In this document: positions 8,844 to 17,630 of the stretch, piece by piece
Position numbering within the stretch: the first letter of the stretch is position 1
Layout: each line of letters opens with the position of its first letter
Source: DATAXP01 sp963708675
Lineage (GTDB): Bacteria; Planctomycetota; Planctomycetia; Pirellulales; PNKZ01
Assembly: GCA_963708675.1 (NCBI GenBank)
Contig: CAVPTO010000003.1
Location: 1,116,001 to 1,180,000 of the forward strand
Length of the DNA: 64,000 nt
Direction: 5' to 3'
Position numbers and translations under genes: made by a program
Notes under the pieces: model-generated
What the model saw: the letters and a program-made list of their open reading frames with translations, nothing else
What the model was told of the DNA's origin: nothing
Databases searched by the model: none

Positions 8844-9800
8844 GTGGTCAACTCGATGTCGGAAGCGAACATCTCGGTGGTCGATTCTCGGGCGTTGCTG
8901 ACATTGTTCGGCACCCGGGATCAGCATCTGCGCCAGATTCGCGATGCCCTGGGCGTGAAAATCTCCGCCCGCGACGATCAAGTTCATATCGAGGGGGCAA
9001 GTGAAGCCGTCGCTCAGGCGACTCAAGTGATCGAGCAGTTGAAAACGATTGCGCAGCGGAACGGGGCAATCGCGCCCGATGAAGTGACCCGCGCACTCGA
9101 AGTCGCCACCGGTAAGCAGGCGACGGCCGACGTGCCGACGATCGATCTGCATAACGCTGCCCGCAAGATTCAACCTCGCACGCCCGGCCAGGCCCGCTAC
9201 GTCAAAACCATCGCCGAGCACGACCTCGTGTTCTGCGTCGGCCCTGCAGGAACAGGCAAGACCTATCTGGCAGTCGCGATGGCGGTCGCGGCGCTCAAAC
9301 AAGAGAAGATTCGCAAGATCGTCCTCGTGCGCCCCGCGGTCGAAGCCGGCGAAAGTCTCGGCTACCTACCCGGCGATCTCGCAGCCAAGATCAACCCCTA
9401 CTTGCGGCCGCTGCTCGACGCGCTTCGCGAGATGATCGACTACGATCAGATGAAGCGATTCACCGAACAGGATGTTATCGAGGTCGCGCCGCTTGCGTAC
9501 ATGCGCGGCCGCACGCTCAACGAGGCATTCATCATCCTCGACGAGGCGCAGAACACGACTGTCGCGCAGATGAAGATGTTTTTGACCCGCATGGGTCGTG
9601 GCTCGAAAATTGTTGTCTCTGGCGACACGACGCAAGTCGATCTGCCGCCGCACACGACAAGCGGGCTGACCGACGCCATTCGCCGCCTGCAGGGCATCGA
9701 AGGCCTGGGCTGCGTCACGCTGACTAACGCCGACATCGTGCGCCATCGGTTGGTGCAAGAGATCGTGCGCGCTTACGAAGAAGGACCGCCGCGGCCTTAG
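8844..9800 (+). CDS. PhoH-like ATPase
   Basis: A 318-residue PhoH/YbeZ-type protein. An N-terminal KH-like region (about residues 15-75, DALGVKISARDDQVHIEG) is followed by the ATPase domain, with Walker A GPAGTGKT (about 133-140), Walker B FIILDEAQN, the PLAYMRGRTLN segment and VSGDTTQVDLP. The start is a GTG at 8844; an ATG at 8856 is an alternative. YbeZ proteins work with the RNase YbeY in rRNA and ribosome processing. The membrane HD-domain gene follows directly, but ybeY lies 4.3 kb further on, beyond the block of minus-strand barrel genes. Confidence 0.93.
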   Translation: MVNSMSEANISVVDSRALLTLFGTRDQHLRQIRDALGVKISARDDQVHIEGASEAVAQATQVIEQLKTIAQRNGAIAPDEVTRALEVATGKQATADVPTIDLHNAARKIQPRTPGQARYVKTIAEHDLVFCVGPAGTGKTYLAVAMAVAALKQEKIRKIVLVRPAVEAGESLGYLPGDLAAKINPYLRPLLDALREMIDYDQMKRFTEQDVIEVAPLAYMRGRTLNEAFIILDEAQNTTVAQMKMFLTRMGRGSKIVVSGDTTQVDLPPHTTSGLTDAIRRLQGIEGLGCVTLTNADIVRHRLVQEIVRAYEEGPPRP

Positions 9801-9816
9801 ATAGCCGCGTACCCTC

Positions 9817-12102
9817 ATGTCCACCGGTGGACGCAAGAAAACTGTTCGTTCGACACGCGTGACGGCGCTAGAGTTGCCGCCGGGTCGTTTTGAGCAAACG
9901 CTCGACACGCTCAAGCACGGAAACGTGCTGCTGCGCTTAGGGCTGTGCGTCGCCGTCGCCGTGGTGATGTGGGGCGTGACGCTCGGATGGGCGCCGCCGT
10001 TCAGCTACCGCGAAGGCTTTGTGCCGAACCGCGACGTCACCGCGCGATTGCCTTTTAAGCAGGCTGACCCACTCGCCACGCAAGAGGCCAAACGTCGTGC
10101 GGCCAGTCGCGAACCGGTCGTCTACAAGCAAGACGCGAAGGGGCTGCAGCTGCTTCGCGCGGGTTTGCAACATGCGCTGGCTGAGATCGCCGCGGCGAAT
10201 TCACTGTCGGACCTGAATCCCGAAGTGCGCCGACAGTTCTTCGGACCTGGCGGCGTGTTAGCCGTTGCCGCGCCTCCCGATGCGCCAGCACCTGACAACG
10301 ATCGCCAGGAAGAAGAATTCCAGGCCTTTCGCGGCACGCTCGGCGGGGCGATGGGGCTGACCGCCATCGATCAAGGTCTCGCCACGGCGCTCGCGCGTTT
10401 CGAACAGTACGGCGTGCTCGAAAAACTTCCCGACGAGCACGGCGAAGGCAATCGCCAAGAGATCGCCGTCTATCCGCTTGGTCGTCCGAACGAGCGCTTC
10501 CTCGTTCCGGTTGCCGAGGTGCTGGTCGGCGAAGCCACGGTGCTCGAACGACGGCTGAAAGAGAATCTTCCGCCAGACCTTGTTGGCCCTGTCTTTCGAT
10601 GGTTGCGACCACGCATCAAGAGTTCGCTTGAGTTCGACGAGAACGCGACGCAGCAAGCCCGCGAGAAGTCGATCGCCAACGTCCCCGAACAGTACAAGTA
10701 CTTCGAGCCGCGACAGGTGCTCGCCCCTGCCGGCGAACCACTCGACGCCACGACGCTGCCGATCCTCGTGCTCGAACATCAGGCGTATGTGCATCATCTC
10801 GGATGGACGCAATACGCCGAACGTTCGCTCGCGGTGTTCGGTCTGCTTGCGACGGTGTTCGGCCTTTGCGGCTATTACCTCTCGCTGCACGAGCGTCGGA
10901 TCGCGACCGATTTGTTCCGGTTGGTGATGGTGCTCGCTTCGGCATTGGCGGCGGTGTTGTTAGTGCAATGGACCAGTTCCGACCCGTGGCGAGCGGAGCT
11001 GATTCCCCTGCTGTTGTTCGGCATGACGATGGCCATCGCCTACCATCGTGACATCGCGCTCATTCTGTCGGTTGGGCTGGCGCTGATCCTCGTGACCGCG
11101 ACCGGGCATGGGCTCGGCGAGTTCATGATCATGATGAGCGTCGTGGCGTCGGCCATCGTGCAGCTCAGCCACATTCGCAATCGCAGCAAGCTGATCAAAG
11201 TCGGATCTATTTCGGCGGTCGTCGCATTGGCGTGCTCGCTGGGTGTCGGCCTATTAGACGAACAACCGATGAGCTGGCCGCTCGTGAGTTATGCCGCCCG
11301 CAACGCGTTGTGGACTTTGGCCGCTGGCTTCTTGCTCACGGGCCTGTTGCCAATGATCGAGAAGATGTTCGGCGTGCTCACCGAAATCAGCTTGCTCGAA
11401 TGGAGCGACATCTCGCACCCGCTGCTGCAAGAGCTCGTGCGTCGCGCTCCCGGCACCTACAACCACTCGATCAATGTCGCCTCGATCGCCGAAGCCGCGG
11501 CCGAGAGCATTGGCGCGTGCGGATTGCTCGTTCGCGTCGGCGCGTACTTTCACGACATCGGCAAGATGCTCAAGCCGCACTACTTCACCGAGAATCAATC
11601 GCAAGGCGGCAACAAGCACGACACGCTGATGCCAGCGATGAGTACACTGATCATCATCGCGCACGTGAAGGACGGCGCCGACCTGGCGCGACAACACGAC
11701 TTGCCGCAGCCGGTCATTGATTTTATCGAGCAGCATCACGGCACCACGTTGGTCGAATACTTCTTCCATCGCGCGAGCGAAAAGAAGGAGGCCGATCCCA
11801 ACGGCGGCGAGGTCGAAGAAAGCTCGTATCGCTATCCGGGGCCGAAGCCACAGACCGTCGAGGCTGCAGTAATGATGCTTGCCGACGCGGTCGAGAGCGC
11901 CAGCCGCGCGCTGGTCGAGCCCACGCCGGCCCGCATTGAAAGCCTCGTCGAAGAGATCGGCATGAAGCGCTTGCTCGACGGCCAATTCGACGAGTGCAAT
12001 CTGACGCTCGAACAACTTCGCACGGTCGAAGACAGCCTCGCCAAGTCGCTCACCGCCGTCTATCACGGCCGCGTAAAGTATCCGAGCCAGGCTTCTGCCT
12101 GA
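9817..12102 (+). CDS. 7TM-HD (PgpH/YqfF-type) membrane phosphodiesterase
   Basis: A 761-residue protein with one N-terminal membrane segment (about residues 45-65) and a large extracytoplasmic domain (about 70-325). About six further membrane segments (about 330-535) lead into a cytoplasmic HD domain (about 545-740). HD residues are visible in TYNHSINVASIAE, AYFHDIGKMLKPHYF, IAHVKDG and EQHHGTTLVEYFFHRA. In Firmicutes this architecture degrades cyclic di-AMP; the same activity is likely here but is inferred from the family. It starts 16 bases after phoH, forming the conserved phoH-HD pair. Confidence 0.93.
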   Translation: MSTGGRKKTVRSTRVTALELPPGRFEQTLDTLKHGNVLLRLGLCVAVAVVMWGVTLGWAPPFSYREGFVPNRDVTARLPFKQADPLATQEAKRRAASREPVVYKQDAKGLQLLRAGLQHALAEIAAANSLSDLNPEVRRQFFGPGGVLAVAAPPDAPAPDNDRQEEEFQAFRGTLGGAMGLTAIDQGLATALARFEQYGVLEKLPDEHGEGNRQEIAVYPLGRPNERFLVPVAEVLVGEATVLERRLKENLPPDLVGPVFRWLRPRIKSSLEFDENATQQAREKSIANVPEQYKYFEPRQVLAPAGEPLDATTLPILVLEHQAYVHHLGWTQYAERSLAVFGLLATVFGLCGYYLSLHERRIATDLFRLVMVLASALAAVLLVQWTSSDPWRAELIPLLLFGMTMAIAYHRDIALILSVGLALILVTATGHGLGEFMIMMSVVASAIVQLSHIRNRSKLIKVGSISAVVALACSLGVGLLDEQPMSWPLVSYAARNALWTLAAGFLLTGLLPMIEKMFGVLTEISLLEWSDISHPLLQELVRRAPGTYNHSINVASIAEAAAESIGACGLLVRVGAYFHDIGKMLKPHYFTENQSQGGNKHDTLMPAMSTLIIIAHVKDGADLARQHDLPQPVIDFIEQHHGTTLVEYFFHRASEKKEADPNGGEVEESSYRYPGPKPQTVEAAVMMLADAVESASRALVEPTPARIESLVEEIGMKRLLDGQFDECNLTLEQLRTVEDSLAKSLTAVYHGRVKYPSQASA

Positions 12103-12131
12103 TAATTGGAGCGCTCGAAGTCTCGGCGCAC

Positions 12132-12160
12132 AAAAAAACCCAGGGCCCGCAGGCCCTGGG
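12132..12160 (-). terminator. rho-independent terminator for the minus-strand barrel genes
   Basis: Read on the minus strand, a perfect 9-bp stem (CCCAGGGCC, loop TGCG, GGCCCTGGG) is followed by seven T. It lies just past the decayed barrel gene and faces the end of the 7TM-HD gene, so it probably ends minus-strand transcription and may act in both directions through the stem. Confidence 0.85.
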
Positions 12161-12263
12161 CTTGGTGCATTCCCCAGAGTTCGAGTGATCAGCGCCGATC
12201 CTCGAATTATCCGTCGAACCCACCCTGGAAGACGAACGTGTTCGCAAGGACCGTTGGCCACCT

Positions 12264-12475
12264 TTAATTTCTGAACTCGACGCCGATGAACGCACCATTG
12301 TAAAAGACCGTGTTCGAGCTGGTCGTCGCACCCGCAATCGTACGAGAAGCAGGGTCAATAGGTTCGGCACCTGATTCGAAGGCGTCGCGACGCCGTCGAG
12401 CCATAACAATTCGTAAGTTGCTCGAGCGGAACGGTTGCGGCAGATCGCGTAGCGCGTTGTCAAGCCGCACTCATG
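12264..12475 (-). pseudogene. C-terminal remnant of a fourth barrel paralogue
   Basis: About 70 codons match the end of the three barrel genes upstream, but in two frames. GLTTRYA and RATYELLWLDGVATPSNQVPN are in one frame, and TTSSNTVFYNGAFIGVEFRN with a stop is in another. Everything before this segment is missing. The first half is closest to the neighbour ending at 12518; the VAT-S-QVPN part matches the most distant paralogue (14908-16089), suggesting a recombined or mosaic origin. It is a decayed duplicate, not a functional gene. Confidence 0.75.
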
Positions 12476-12517
12476 AAGGCCGTCTGACCACGCGACAACG
12501 GTCAATGTTCAGGACTG

Positions 12518-13567
12518 TTAGTGGCGGTACTCGAAGCCGACAAAGGCACCCTGGTAAAAGATCGTGTTCGTCGTCACGAAGAGGCTGGTGGGGTTGGCGA
12601 CGGTGCCGTTGAAGCCCAGCTCGTTGACAGCAGCCACGCCGTCGAGCCACAGCAATTCGTACGTGGCACGCAGGGCCAAGCAATTGCTAAGCGCGTAGCG
12701 GGTCGTCAATCCAATCTCGCCGACGAATGCCGTTTGGGCGCGTGTGCCCGTTAGAGGTGCTATGAGCACCGACGTCAATCTGCCGTCGGCTGCGTTGCCA
12801 TAGATGCCGGCCTTGCCGATGGCATCGACGCCCAGCCGTCCGCGCTGAAAGATCGCTGCATCGGCGCCGATTTGACCACCGAACAGTCGGTTGAAAGTGA
12901 ACGCGTTCAACCCGCCGATACCAACGGCCGGCGGAACTACCAAACTCAACGTGTCATCCAGTTCGATCCAGCGAAAGCCTGCCAGCAACTGAAGCCACGA
13001 CGCCGTGCGTCGGCGAACGTTGAGCTCGGCGCTCTGCAACTGTGACTCCATCGTGAGGGGAAGCGGCACCGTACCGTCCGGCCCACCACCAATATTCGTG
13101 CGTGCGTGCCAGCCGTACAGACCGAAGTAGCGAGCCTCGACAGCGGTGCATGAGCAGCCAAGGTTACGAATCACGTCGATCTCGTAGCCCGAACCGGTCC
13201 CCATGCTCAAGCCGTCTTGCCCGTGCTCACGTTGCAAAAAGATCGCGCCGAACCGCGCCGTCCACAACGGCGGACAGCAACAGCAAGGCTTGCAGCAACC
13301 ACAGCACGGCTGACAACACGATCCGTAGACGCTCGAGTCGTCCAACGTGCCGCTGCCAATCGGTTCGGGCGTGGCCATCGGATCGCTCGGCGAAATAACT
13401 TCATCCGCTGCGACTGCAATGACGTCTCCTTCGGTACCGTCCGCGGCCGCGAGCGGCTCGGGTATGGCGTACGTCCGCGGCCGGGCGGCCGATGCCGGCT
13501 GGGCAAGTAAGGACGTCATCGCCGCGATTGCAACGAGGCCCAGTGTTAAGCCAGTGTTCTTACGCAT
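12518..13567 (-). CDS. outer-membrane beta-barrel family protein, Cys-rich plug (copy 1)
   Basis: A 349-residue exported protein. The ATG at 13567 is chosen because GGGGA lies eight bases upstream and a signal peptide follows at once (cut near ASAARP). After the TYAIPEPLAA motif and a variable linker comes CCQPCCGCCKPCCCCPP, then a series of alternating strands ending in an aromatic-closed FYQGAFVGFEYRH, typical of an outer-membrane barrel. Shared landmarks with copies 2 and 3 are EARYFGLYG, TASWLQLLAGFRWIELDDT, FNRLFGGQIGADAAI and AIGKAGIYGN. The family resembles planctomycete BBP7-like barrels, but I cannot assign a Pfam entry with certainty. Three copies in a row share one orientation and one terminator. 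Confidence 0.8.
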   Translation of the reverse strand: MRKNTGLTLGLVAIAAMTSLLAQPASAARPRTYAIPEPLAAADGTEGDVIAVAADEVISPSDPMATPEPIGSGTLDDSSVYGSCCQPCCGCCKPCCCCPPLWTARFGAIFLQREHGQDGLSMGTGSGYEIDVIRNLGCSCTAVEARYFGLYGWHARTNIGGGPDGTVPLPLTMESQLQSAELNVRRRTASWLQLLAGFRWIELDDTLSLVVPPAVGIGGLNAFTFNRLFGGQIGADAAIFQRGRLGVDAIGKAGIYGNAADGRLTSVLIAPLTGTRAQTAFVGEIGLTTRYALSNCLALRATYELLWLDGVAAVNELGFNGTVANPTSLFVTTNTIFYQGAFVGFEYRH

Positions 13568-13582
13568 CTGATGAGTCCCCAT

Positions 13583-13831
13583 TCACTTGCGTTTCGATAC
13601 GATCCTCAACGTCACCTGTCCCGCATCGAGCACAACCGGTGCGCTCGATACAGATGTGAGATTCGTATCGTCCGGAATCTCCGTTAGAGGAAGAAAAACC
13701 GTACGTCCCGTTACAAACCGCCCATCCGTCAGCGTCGCAGCGGCTTCCATCGCACGACCACCTTTGTCAGAGTTAAAGCTCACCGCCGATATCATGGTGT
13801 CGTAACCAGTGAGGTCCGTTAATGACGACAC
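13583..13831 (-). CDS. possible small protein between barrel copies 1 and 2
   Basis: An 82-codon frame begins with GTG overlapping the end of barrel copy 2 and stops just before copy 1, which could mean translational coupling. Composition is protein-like (hydrophobic beta-type stretches such as SSAPVVLDAGQVTLRIV), but there is no signal peptide, no motif and an opposing open frame of similar length. It could equally be spacer sequence. Confidence 0.3.
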   Translation of the reverse strand: MSSLTDLTGYDTMISAVSFNSDKGGRAMEAAATLTDGRFVTGRTVFLPLTEIPDDTNLTSVSSAPVVLDAGQVTLRIVSKRK

Positions 13832-14850
13832 TCGAAGCCGACAAAGGCGCCTTGGTAGAAGATGGTATTTGTCGTCGCCGAGACGGCAGTCAAGTTCGGA
13901 TTAAGCGAGAGCTCGTTGACGGCCGCCACTCCGTCGAGCCACAACAACTCGTAAGTGGCCCGTAGGGCAAGGCTGTTCGTAATCGCATAGCGGCCGGTCA
14001 ATCCAACTTCGCCGACGAACGCCGTCCGACCACGACTTGTCGCTAGGTTAAGGGTCCCAGGGATATTGAGTTGCCCGTCGATGGCGTTGCCGTAGATGCC
14101 CGCCTTGCCGATGGCGTCGAAGCTGAGCCGGTTGTATTGCCAGATCGAGACATCGGCGCCGACCTGACAGCCGAATAACCGATTGAACGTTTTGGCGCTG
14201 GCGAGATTTGCAAGATTGAACGTGTCGTCCAACTCGACCCAGCGAAAGCCTGCGAGCAGTTGAAGCCATGATGCCGTGGTCCGACGAATATTGACCTCAG
14301 CGCTCTGCAACTGCGATTGCAGGGTGAACGGAAGCGACACGGTTGCATCGCCGAGGTCCACCTTTCCGCTCCAGCCATACAGGCCGAAATACCGCGCTTC
14401 GACAGCGGTGCATGAGCAGTCAATGCGACGAATGGCGCTAATGTCGTAACCCGATCCGGTGCCCATGCTGATGTCGTCTTGTCGATGCTCGCGCTGCAAG
14501 AAGATCGCGCCGCCACGCAGCGTCCACGTCGGTGGACAACACGTGTAGCAACACGCGCTAGGGCAACACGTCGAACAGCAGGGCGAGCCATCGAACTCGT
14601 ACGGAGTTACGACACCAGGCTCTTGCTGTCCCGCCACAATCTCTTCGGGAATGCCCGTGGGATTGGGTGGCTGCAGTACTTCGTCCGCTGCGGACGTTGG
14701 TACGGCAACGATCTGTTCACCCGCCTCCGCACGAAAAGGAACGCGCGTGGCGAAGGTCCGTGGCTCAGCCGCTGATGCTTGTTGCACAAGGCTCGACGAC
14801 ACGGCGAGAAAGCTGACAATCCCGACGACGATCGAACGATTGGTATTCAT
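13819..14850 (-). CDS. outer-membrane beta-barrel family protein, Cys-rich plug (copy 2)
   Basis: A 343-residue paralogue of its two neighbours. The ATG at 14850 starts a signal peptide (MNTNRSIVVGIVSFLAVSSS, cut near ASAAEP). The Cys-rich segment reads CCSTCCPSACCYTCCPP and is directly followed by the first barrel strand WTLRGGAIFLQRE. Shared landmarks are SGYDISAIR, EARYFGLYGW, TASWLQLLAGFRWVELDDT, FNRLFGCQVGADVSIW, AIGKAGIYGN and the closing FYQGAFVGFECRH. The gene is closest to copy 1, consistent with a recent tandem duplication. Outer-membrane location is inferred from architecture; function is unknown. Confidence 0.8.
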   Translation of the reverse strand: MNTNRSIVVGIVSFLAVSSSLVQQASAAEPRTFATRVPFRAEAGEQIVAVPTSAADEVLQPPNPTGIPEEIVAGQQEPGVVTPYEFDGSPCCSTCCPSACCYTCCPPTWTLRGGAIFLQREHRQDDISMGTGSGYDISAIRRIDCSCTAVEARYFGLYGWSGKVDLGDATVSLPFTLQSQLQSAEVNIRRTTASWLQLLAGFRWVELDDTFNLANLASAKTFNRLFGCQVGADVSIWQYNRLSFDAIGKAGIYGNAIDGQLNIPGTLNLATSRGRTAFVGEVGLTGRYAITNSLALRATYELLWLDGVAAVNELSLNPNLTAVSATTNTIFYQGAFVGFECRH

Positions 14851-14907
14851 GACGAAGTTTGCCCCTTCTGTCGCGATGGTGTCGGCGAACACCGACACAT
14901 GTGGTCA

Positions 14908-16089
14908 TTACTGCTTGAATTCGAGTCCGATGAATGCACCGGTATAAAACACCGTGTTGATGCTGACGGCCGAAGCGCCGAGCCCGCGCGGTAACTGGTT
15001 CGGAACCTGGTCCGATGCGGTCGCGACACCGTCGATCCACAACAACTCGTAAGTCGTGCGAAGCGCGATGTTGTTGGTGATGCAATACTTGCCCGTGATG
15101 CCGATTTCGCTCACAAAGGCGGTCTGGCCACGCGTGCCGGTAGGCAGCAAGGCCGAAACGCTCCGCCCACCGACGATCATGTTGGACACCAAGAAGCTGC
15201 TGGTCGCGGCGTTGCCGAACACGCCCACCTTGCCGATGGCGTCGAGGCTCAAGCGATTGCGCTGCCAAATCGCAGCATCCGCACCCACTTGTCCGCCGAA
15301 CAAACGATTGATCGTGTTAATGCTGCCGGTGGTCGTGACGCGTGTGAACGCAAGGTTCTGCGACAGCGTGTCGTCGAGCTCAATCCAGCGAAAGCCAGCA
15401 AGCAATTGCAACCACGACGCCGTTTGCCGCCGCAGATTCATTTCCACGTTCTGCAACTGCGACGTGTAGGTTGCCCGCACGGTCGTCGGCCCGCCGATGC
15501 CGAACGGCGTGGCGTACAGCGCGTCGACGTTGTTCGCCGTCACCGGCCCAGACGATGCGTTGAAACCATAGATGCCGAAGTAACGAATCTCGGCGTCAGT
15601 GCAACAATCGAAGATGCCGTGACGAATGGCGTCGACTTCGTAGCCCCAACCGGTGCCGAGTCCGAGTTGATTGGCATTGAGCACGGGTCGCGTGACGCCG
15701 TCGACCGTCGAGGCCGCGAGGTTCAAGCTGCTTGGATTGCCGCGATACAGAAAGATCGTGCCGCCGCGGAATGTCCACTTCGGCCCGCAGCAGCATCGAC
15801 TCGGGCAACAGCCATAACAAGAGCCGCAGCAGGAATCGAACACACCGCTCGTAACGTTCTCAGATGGAATGACACCGGTCGGGTCCGACATGCCGTCAGG
15901 CGCCGGTGCGAGCACCGGTTCATCGGCGGCCGATGCGAATTGGATCGGCGCCGGCGCGCCTTGCTCGGCCGCCAACGGCTCGGGTATGGCATACGTGCGA
16001 GGATACTTCGCCAGCGCGGCACTCGACGCAACGACCGACGTCAGCCCCAACGCGATGAGAGACATCGCAACGCAACGCAGTTTACGCAT
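14908..16089 (-). CDS. outer-membrane beta-barrel family protein, Cys-rich plug (copy 3)
   Basis: A 393-residue paralogue and the first gene of the block. The ATG at 16089 has a strong GGGAGGAT box nine bases upstream and begins the signal peptide (MRKLRCVAMSLIALGLTSVV, cut near ALAKYP). It shares TYAIPEPLAAE with copy 1. The plug is CCGSCYGCCPSRCCCGP, followed by WTFRGGTIFLYR. Longer loops than copies 1 and 2 lie around STVDGVTRPVLNANQ and NNVDALYATPFGIGG. It ends FYTGAFIGLEFKQ. Divergence from the other two suggests it is the oldest copy or has a different binding surface. It is transcribed divergently from ybeY. Confidence 0.8.
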   Translation of the reverse strand: MRKLRCVAMSLIALGLTSVVASSAALAKYPRTYAIPEPLAAEQGAPAPIQFASAADEPVLAPAPDGMSDPTGVIPSENVTSGVFDSCCGSCYGCCPSRCCCGPKWTFRGGTIFLYRGNPSSLNLAASTVDGVTRPVLNANQLGLGTGWGYEVDAIRHGIFDCCTDAEIRYFGIYGFNASSGPVTANNVDALYATPFGIGGPTTVRATYTSQLQNVEMNLRRQTASWLQLLAGFRWIELDDTLSQNLAFTRVTTTGSINTINRLFGGQVGADAAIWQRNRLSLDAIGKVGVFGNAATSSFLVSNMIVGGRSVSALLPTGTRGQTAFVSEIGITGKYCITNNIALRTTYELLWIDGVATASDQVPNQLPRGLGASAVSINTVFYTGAFIGLEFKQ

Positions 16090-16340
16090 CGAACGATCCT
16101 CCCTGACTTGAAATGAGCATCCGTCATGGACGCCGTTGGCCCCGCGCACTTTTCCGACCGATGGTCGGCGTCGCACCTTGGCGGCGGAATAATCCGTACG
16201 CACAATACGAGCGTGAAATTCAGATCGACCCGTTCAACCGTCATTGCAAGAAAATCCGCTTTGGCTGATACATCCGGCACAATCGGCAAAGTCGATCGCG
16301 TGTACGTGGGCTCGAAAACTTCGCTAACCGGCAAGGTCGC

Positions 16341-16769
16341 ATGATCCAGGTTGCTGTCGCTCATCAGTCGCGATTGCCAGCAGTCGACCCCGCGAAGGTG
16401 CGCGCAGCTGTCGAGCTTGTGCTGCGAAACGCTGGCATCGAAACGGCGACTGTCAGCATTGCTGTCGTCGACGACGCGGAGATGCGAGAACTGAACGCCC
16501 GCTATCTCAATCACGATTGGCCGACCGACGTGCTGAGCTTCGTCCTAGACGCTTCGGACGAATCGATCGACGGCGAGGTCATTGTCAGCGCCGAGACCGC
16601 ACAGTCAGCCTCGGCCGAGCACGGCACGACTCCCGTTGAGGAGTTCTTGCTCTACGTCGTCCACGGCACGTTGCACCTTGTCGGCCACGACGACCAGGAC
16701 GACGCCTCCGCCGCCGAAATGCGCCACCTCGAACAGCTCATTCTCTCTCAACTCAACCTTGCCGGTTAA
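16341..16769 (+). CDS. ybeY: endoribonuclease YbeY, variant metal motif
   Basis: A 142-residue rRNA maturation RNase. The hallmark segment DWPTDVLSFVLD and the metal-binding motif HGTLHLVGHDD (residues 108-118) are clear. In the best studied members the last position of this motif is a third zinc-binding His (G-Y-D-H); here it is Asp, with an extra His two positions earlier (G-H-D-D). Variants without the third His occur in other phyla, so this may still bind metal. It starts the ybeY-recO group and normally partners PhoH, encoded upstream at 8844. Confidence 0.92.
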   Translation: MIQVAVAHQSRLPAVDPAKVRAAVELVLRNAGIETATVSIAVVDDAEMRELNARYLNHDWPTDVLSFVLDASDESIDGEVIVSAETAQSASAEHGTTPVEEFLLYVVHGTLHLVGHDDQDDASAAEMRHLEQLILSQLNLAG

Positions 16770-16779
16770 CGTCACCGCT

Positions 16780-16799
16780 CCGCTTGCGGTTTCGCGCGT
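16780..16799. repeat. half copy of dispersed GCTTGCGGTTTCGCGC repeat
   Basis: CCGCTTGCGGTTTCGCGCGT lies in the short gap between ybeY and recO. It equals one arm of the hairpin found in the two MITEs (27072-27214 and 54226-54368). No second arm is present here. Confidence 0.75.
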
Positions 16800-16834
16800 C
16801 CGCCTTTTCGCCCCCTCTTCTCTATAATTCCTCC

Positions 16835-17590
16835 ATGTCCGAAAAGGCCTCAGCCCTTGTCATTCGCGTCATCGATTTCAGCGAGACCAGCACCGTCGTT
16901 ACATTGTTCACGCGTGAGTTCGGCAAGGTGCATGCGCTGGCCAAGGGCTCGCGCCGGCCGAAGGGTCCGTTCGAGTCTGCCCTTGACCTTCTGAGCCTGT
17001 GTCGGATAGTGTTCCTCGCCAAATCATCCGATGCCCTCGATCTCCTCACCGAAGCAAAGCTTGAGCGGCGGTTCAGGGCGGCAAATCGTAGCCTGTCTCG
17101 TCTGTATGCAGGTTACTATGTCGCCGAATTGTTGCACGAGCTGACGCACGACCGCGATCCCCACCCCGAGTTGTTCGACTCCGCTTGCAATACGCTACAT
17201 GCACTTGGCACTGGCCAACAGAACGTGGCTGCGCTGACCATGCGCTTCGAAGCGACCGCACTGCGCGTGCTCGGACACTTGCCGGAGCTCGATCAATGCG
17301 TCGAGTGCGGGAGGACGGTCGGCGGCGAAGGACGAGTGGCGTTCGGCATGATTGCGGGCGGCGTGCTGTGCGCAGCATGTCGTCCGGGAAAGAAGCAAGT
17401 GGTCTCGCTCAGCGGGGCGGCTCGCAATACTTTGCGCCGTTTGGCTGATGTCAGTGATACGAATGAGTCGATCGAAGGACTCGATCGACGCGTCGTTGGA
17501 GAATTACGAGGTGTGTTGAACCAGTATCTGTCGCATTTATTGGGGCATAAGCCTCGCATGCACAGCTATCTGACAACGCTTGGCGACTGA
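16835..17590 (+). CDS. recO: DNA repair protein RecO
   Basis: A 251-residue protein of recombinational repair that loads RecA on SSB-coated DNA with RecR. The OB-fold N-terminus is typical (ALVIRVIDFSETSTVVTLFTREFGKVHALAKGSRRPK). A helical domain follows (ANRSLSRLYAGYYVAELL), with a four-Cys zinc site in CVECGR and CAAC. The ATG at 16835 is preferred because family members start right before this OB-fold; upstream codons overlap the repeat element. Confidence 0.93.
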   Translation: MSEKASALVIRVIDFSETSTVVTLFTREFGKVHALAKGSRRPKGPFESALDLLSLCRIVFLAKSSDALDLLTEAKLERRFRAANRSLSRLYAGYYVAELLHELTHDRDPHPELFDSACNTLHALGTGQQNVAALTMRFEATALRVLGHLPELDQCVECGRTVGGEGRVAFGMIAGGVLCAACRPGKKQVVSLSGAARNTLRRLADVSDTNESIEGLDRRVVGELRGVLNQYLSHLLGHKPRMHSYLTTLGD

Positions 17591-17630
17591 AACGCGAACG
17601 CGCGCGGTTACGAACACAAGGACGTGGTCG

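Noticed and set aside
16126..16344. Small plus-strand frame between the barrel block and ybeY
   Set aside because: No binding site or motif; it lies in the divergent promoter region.
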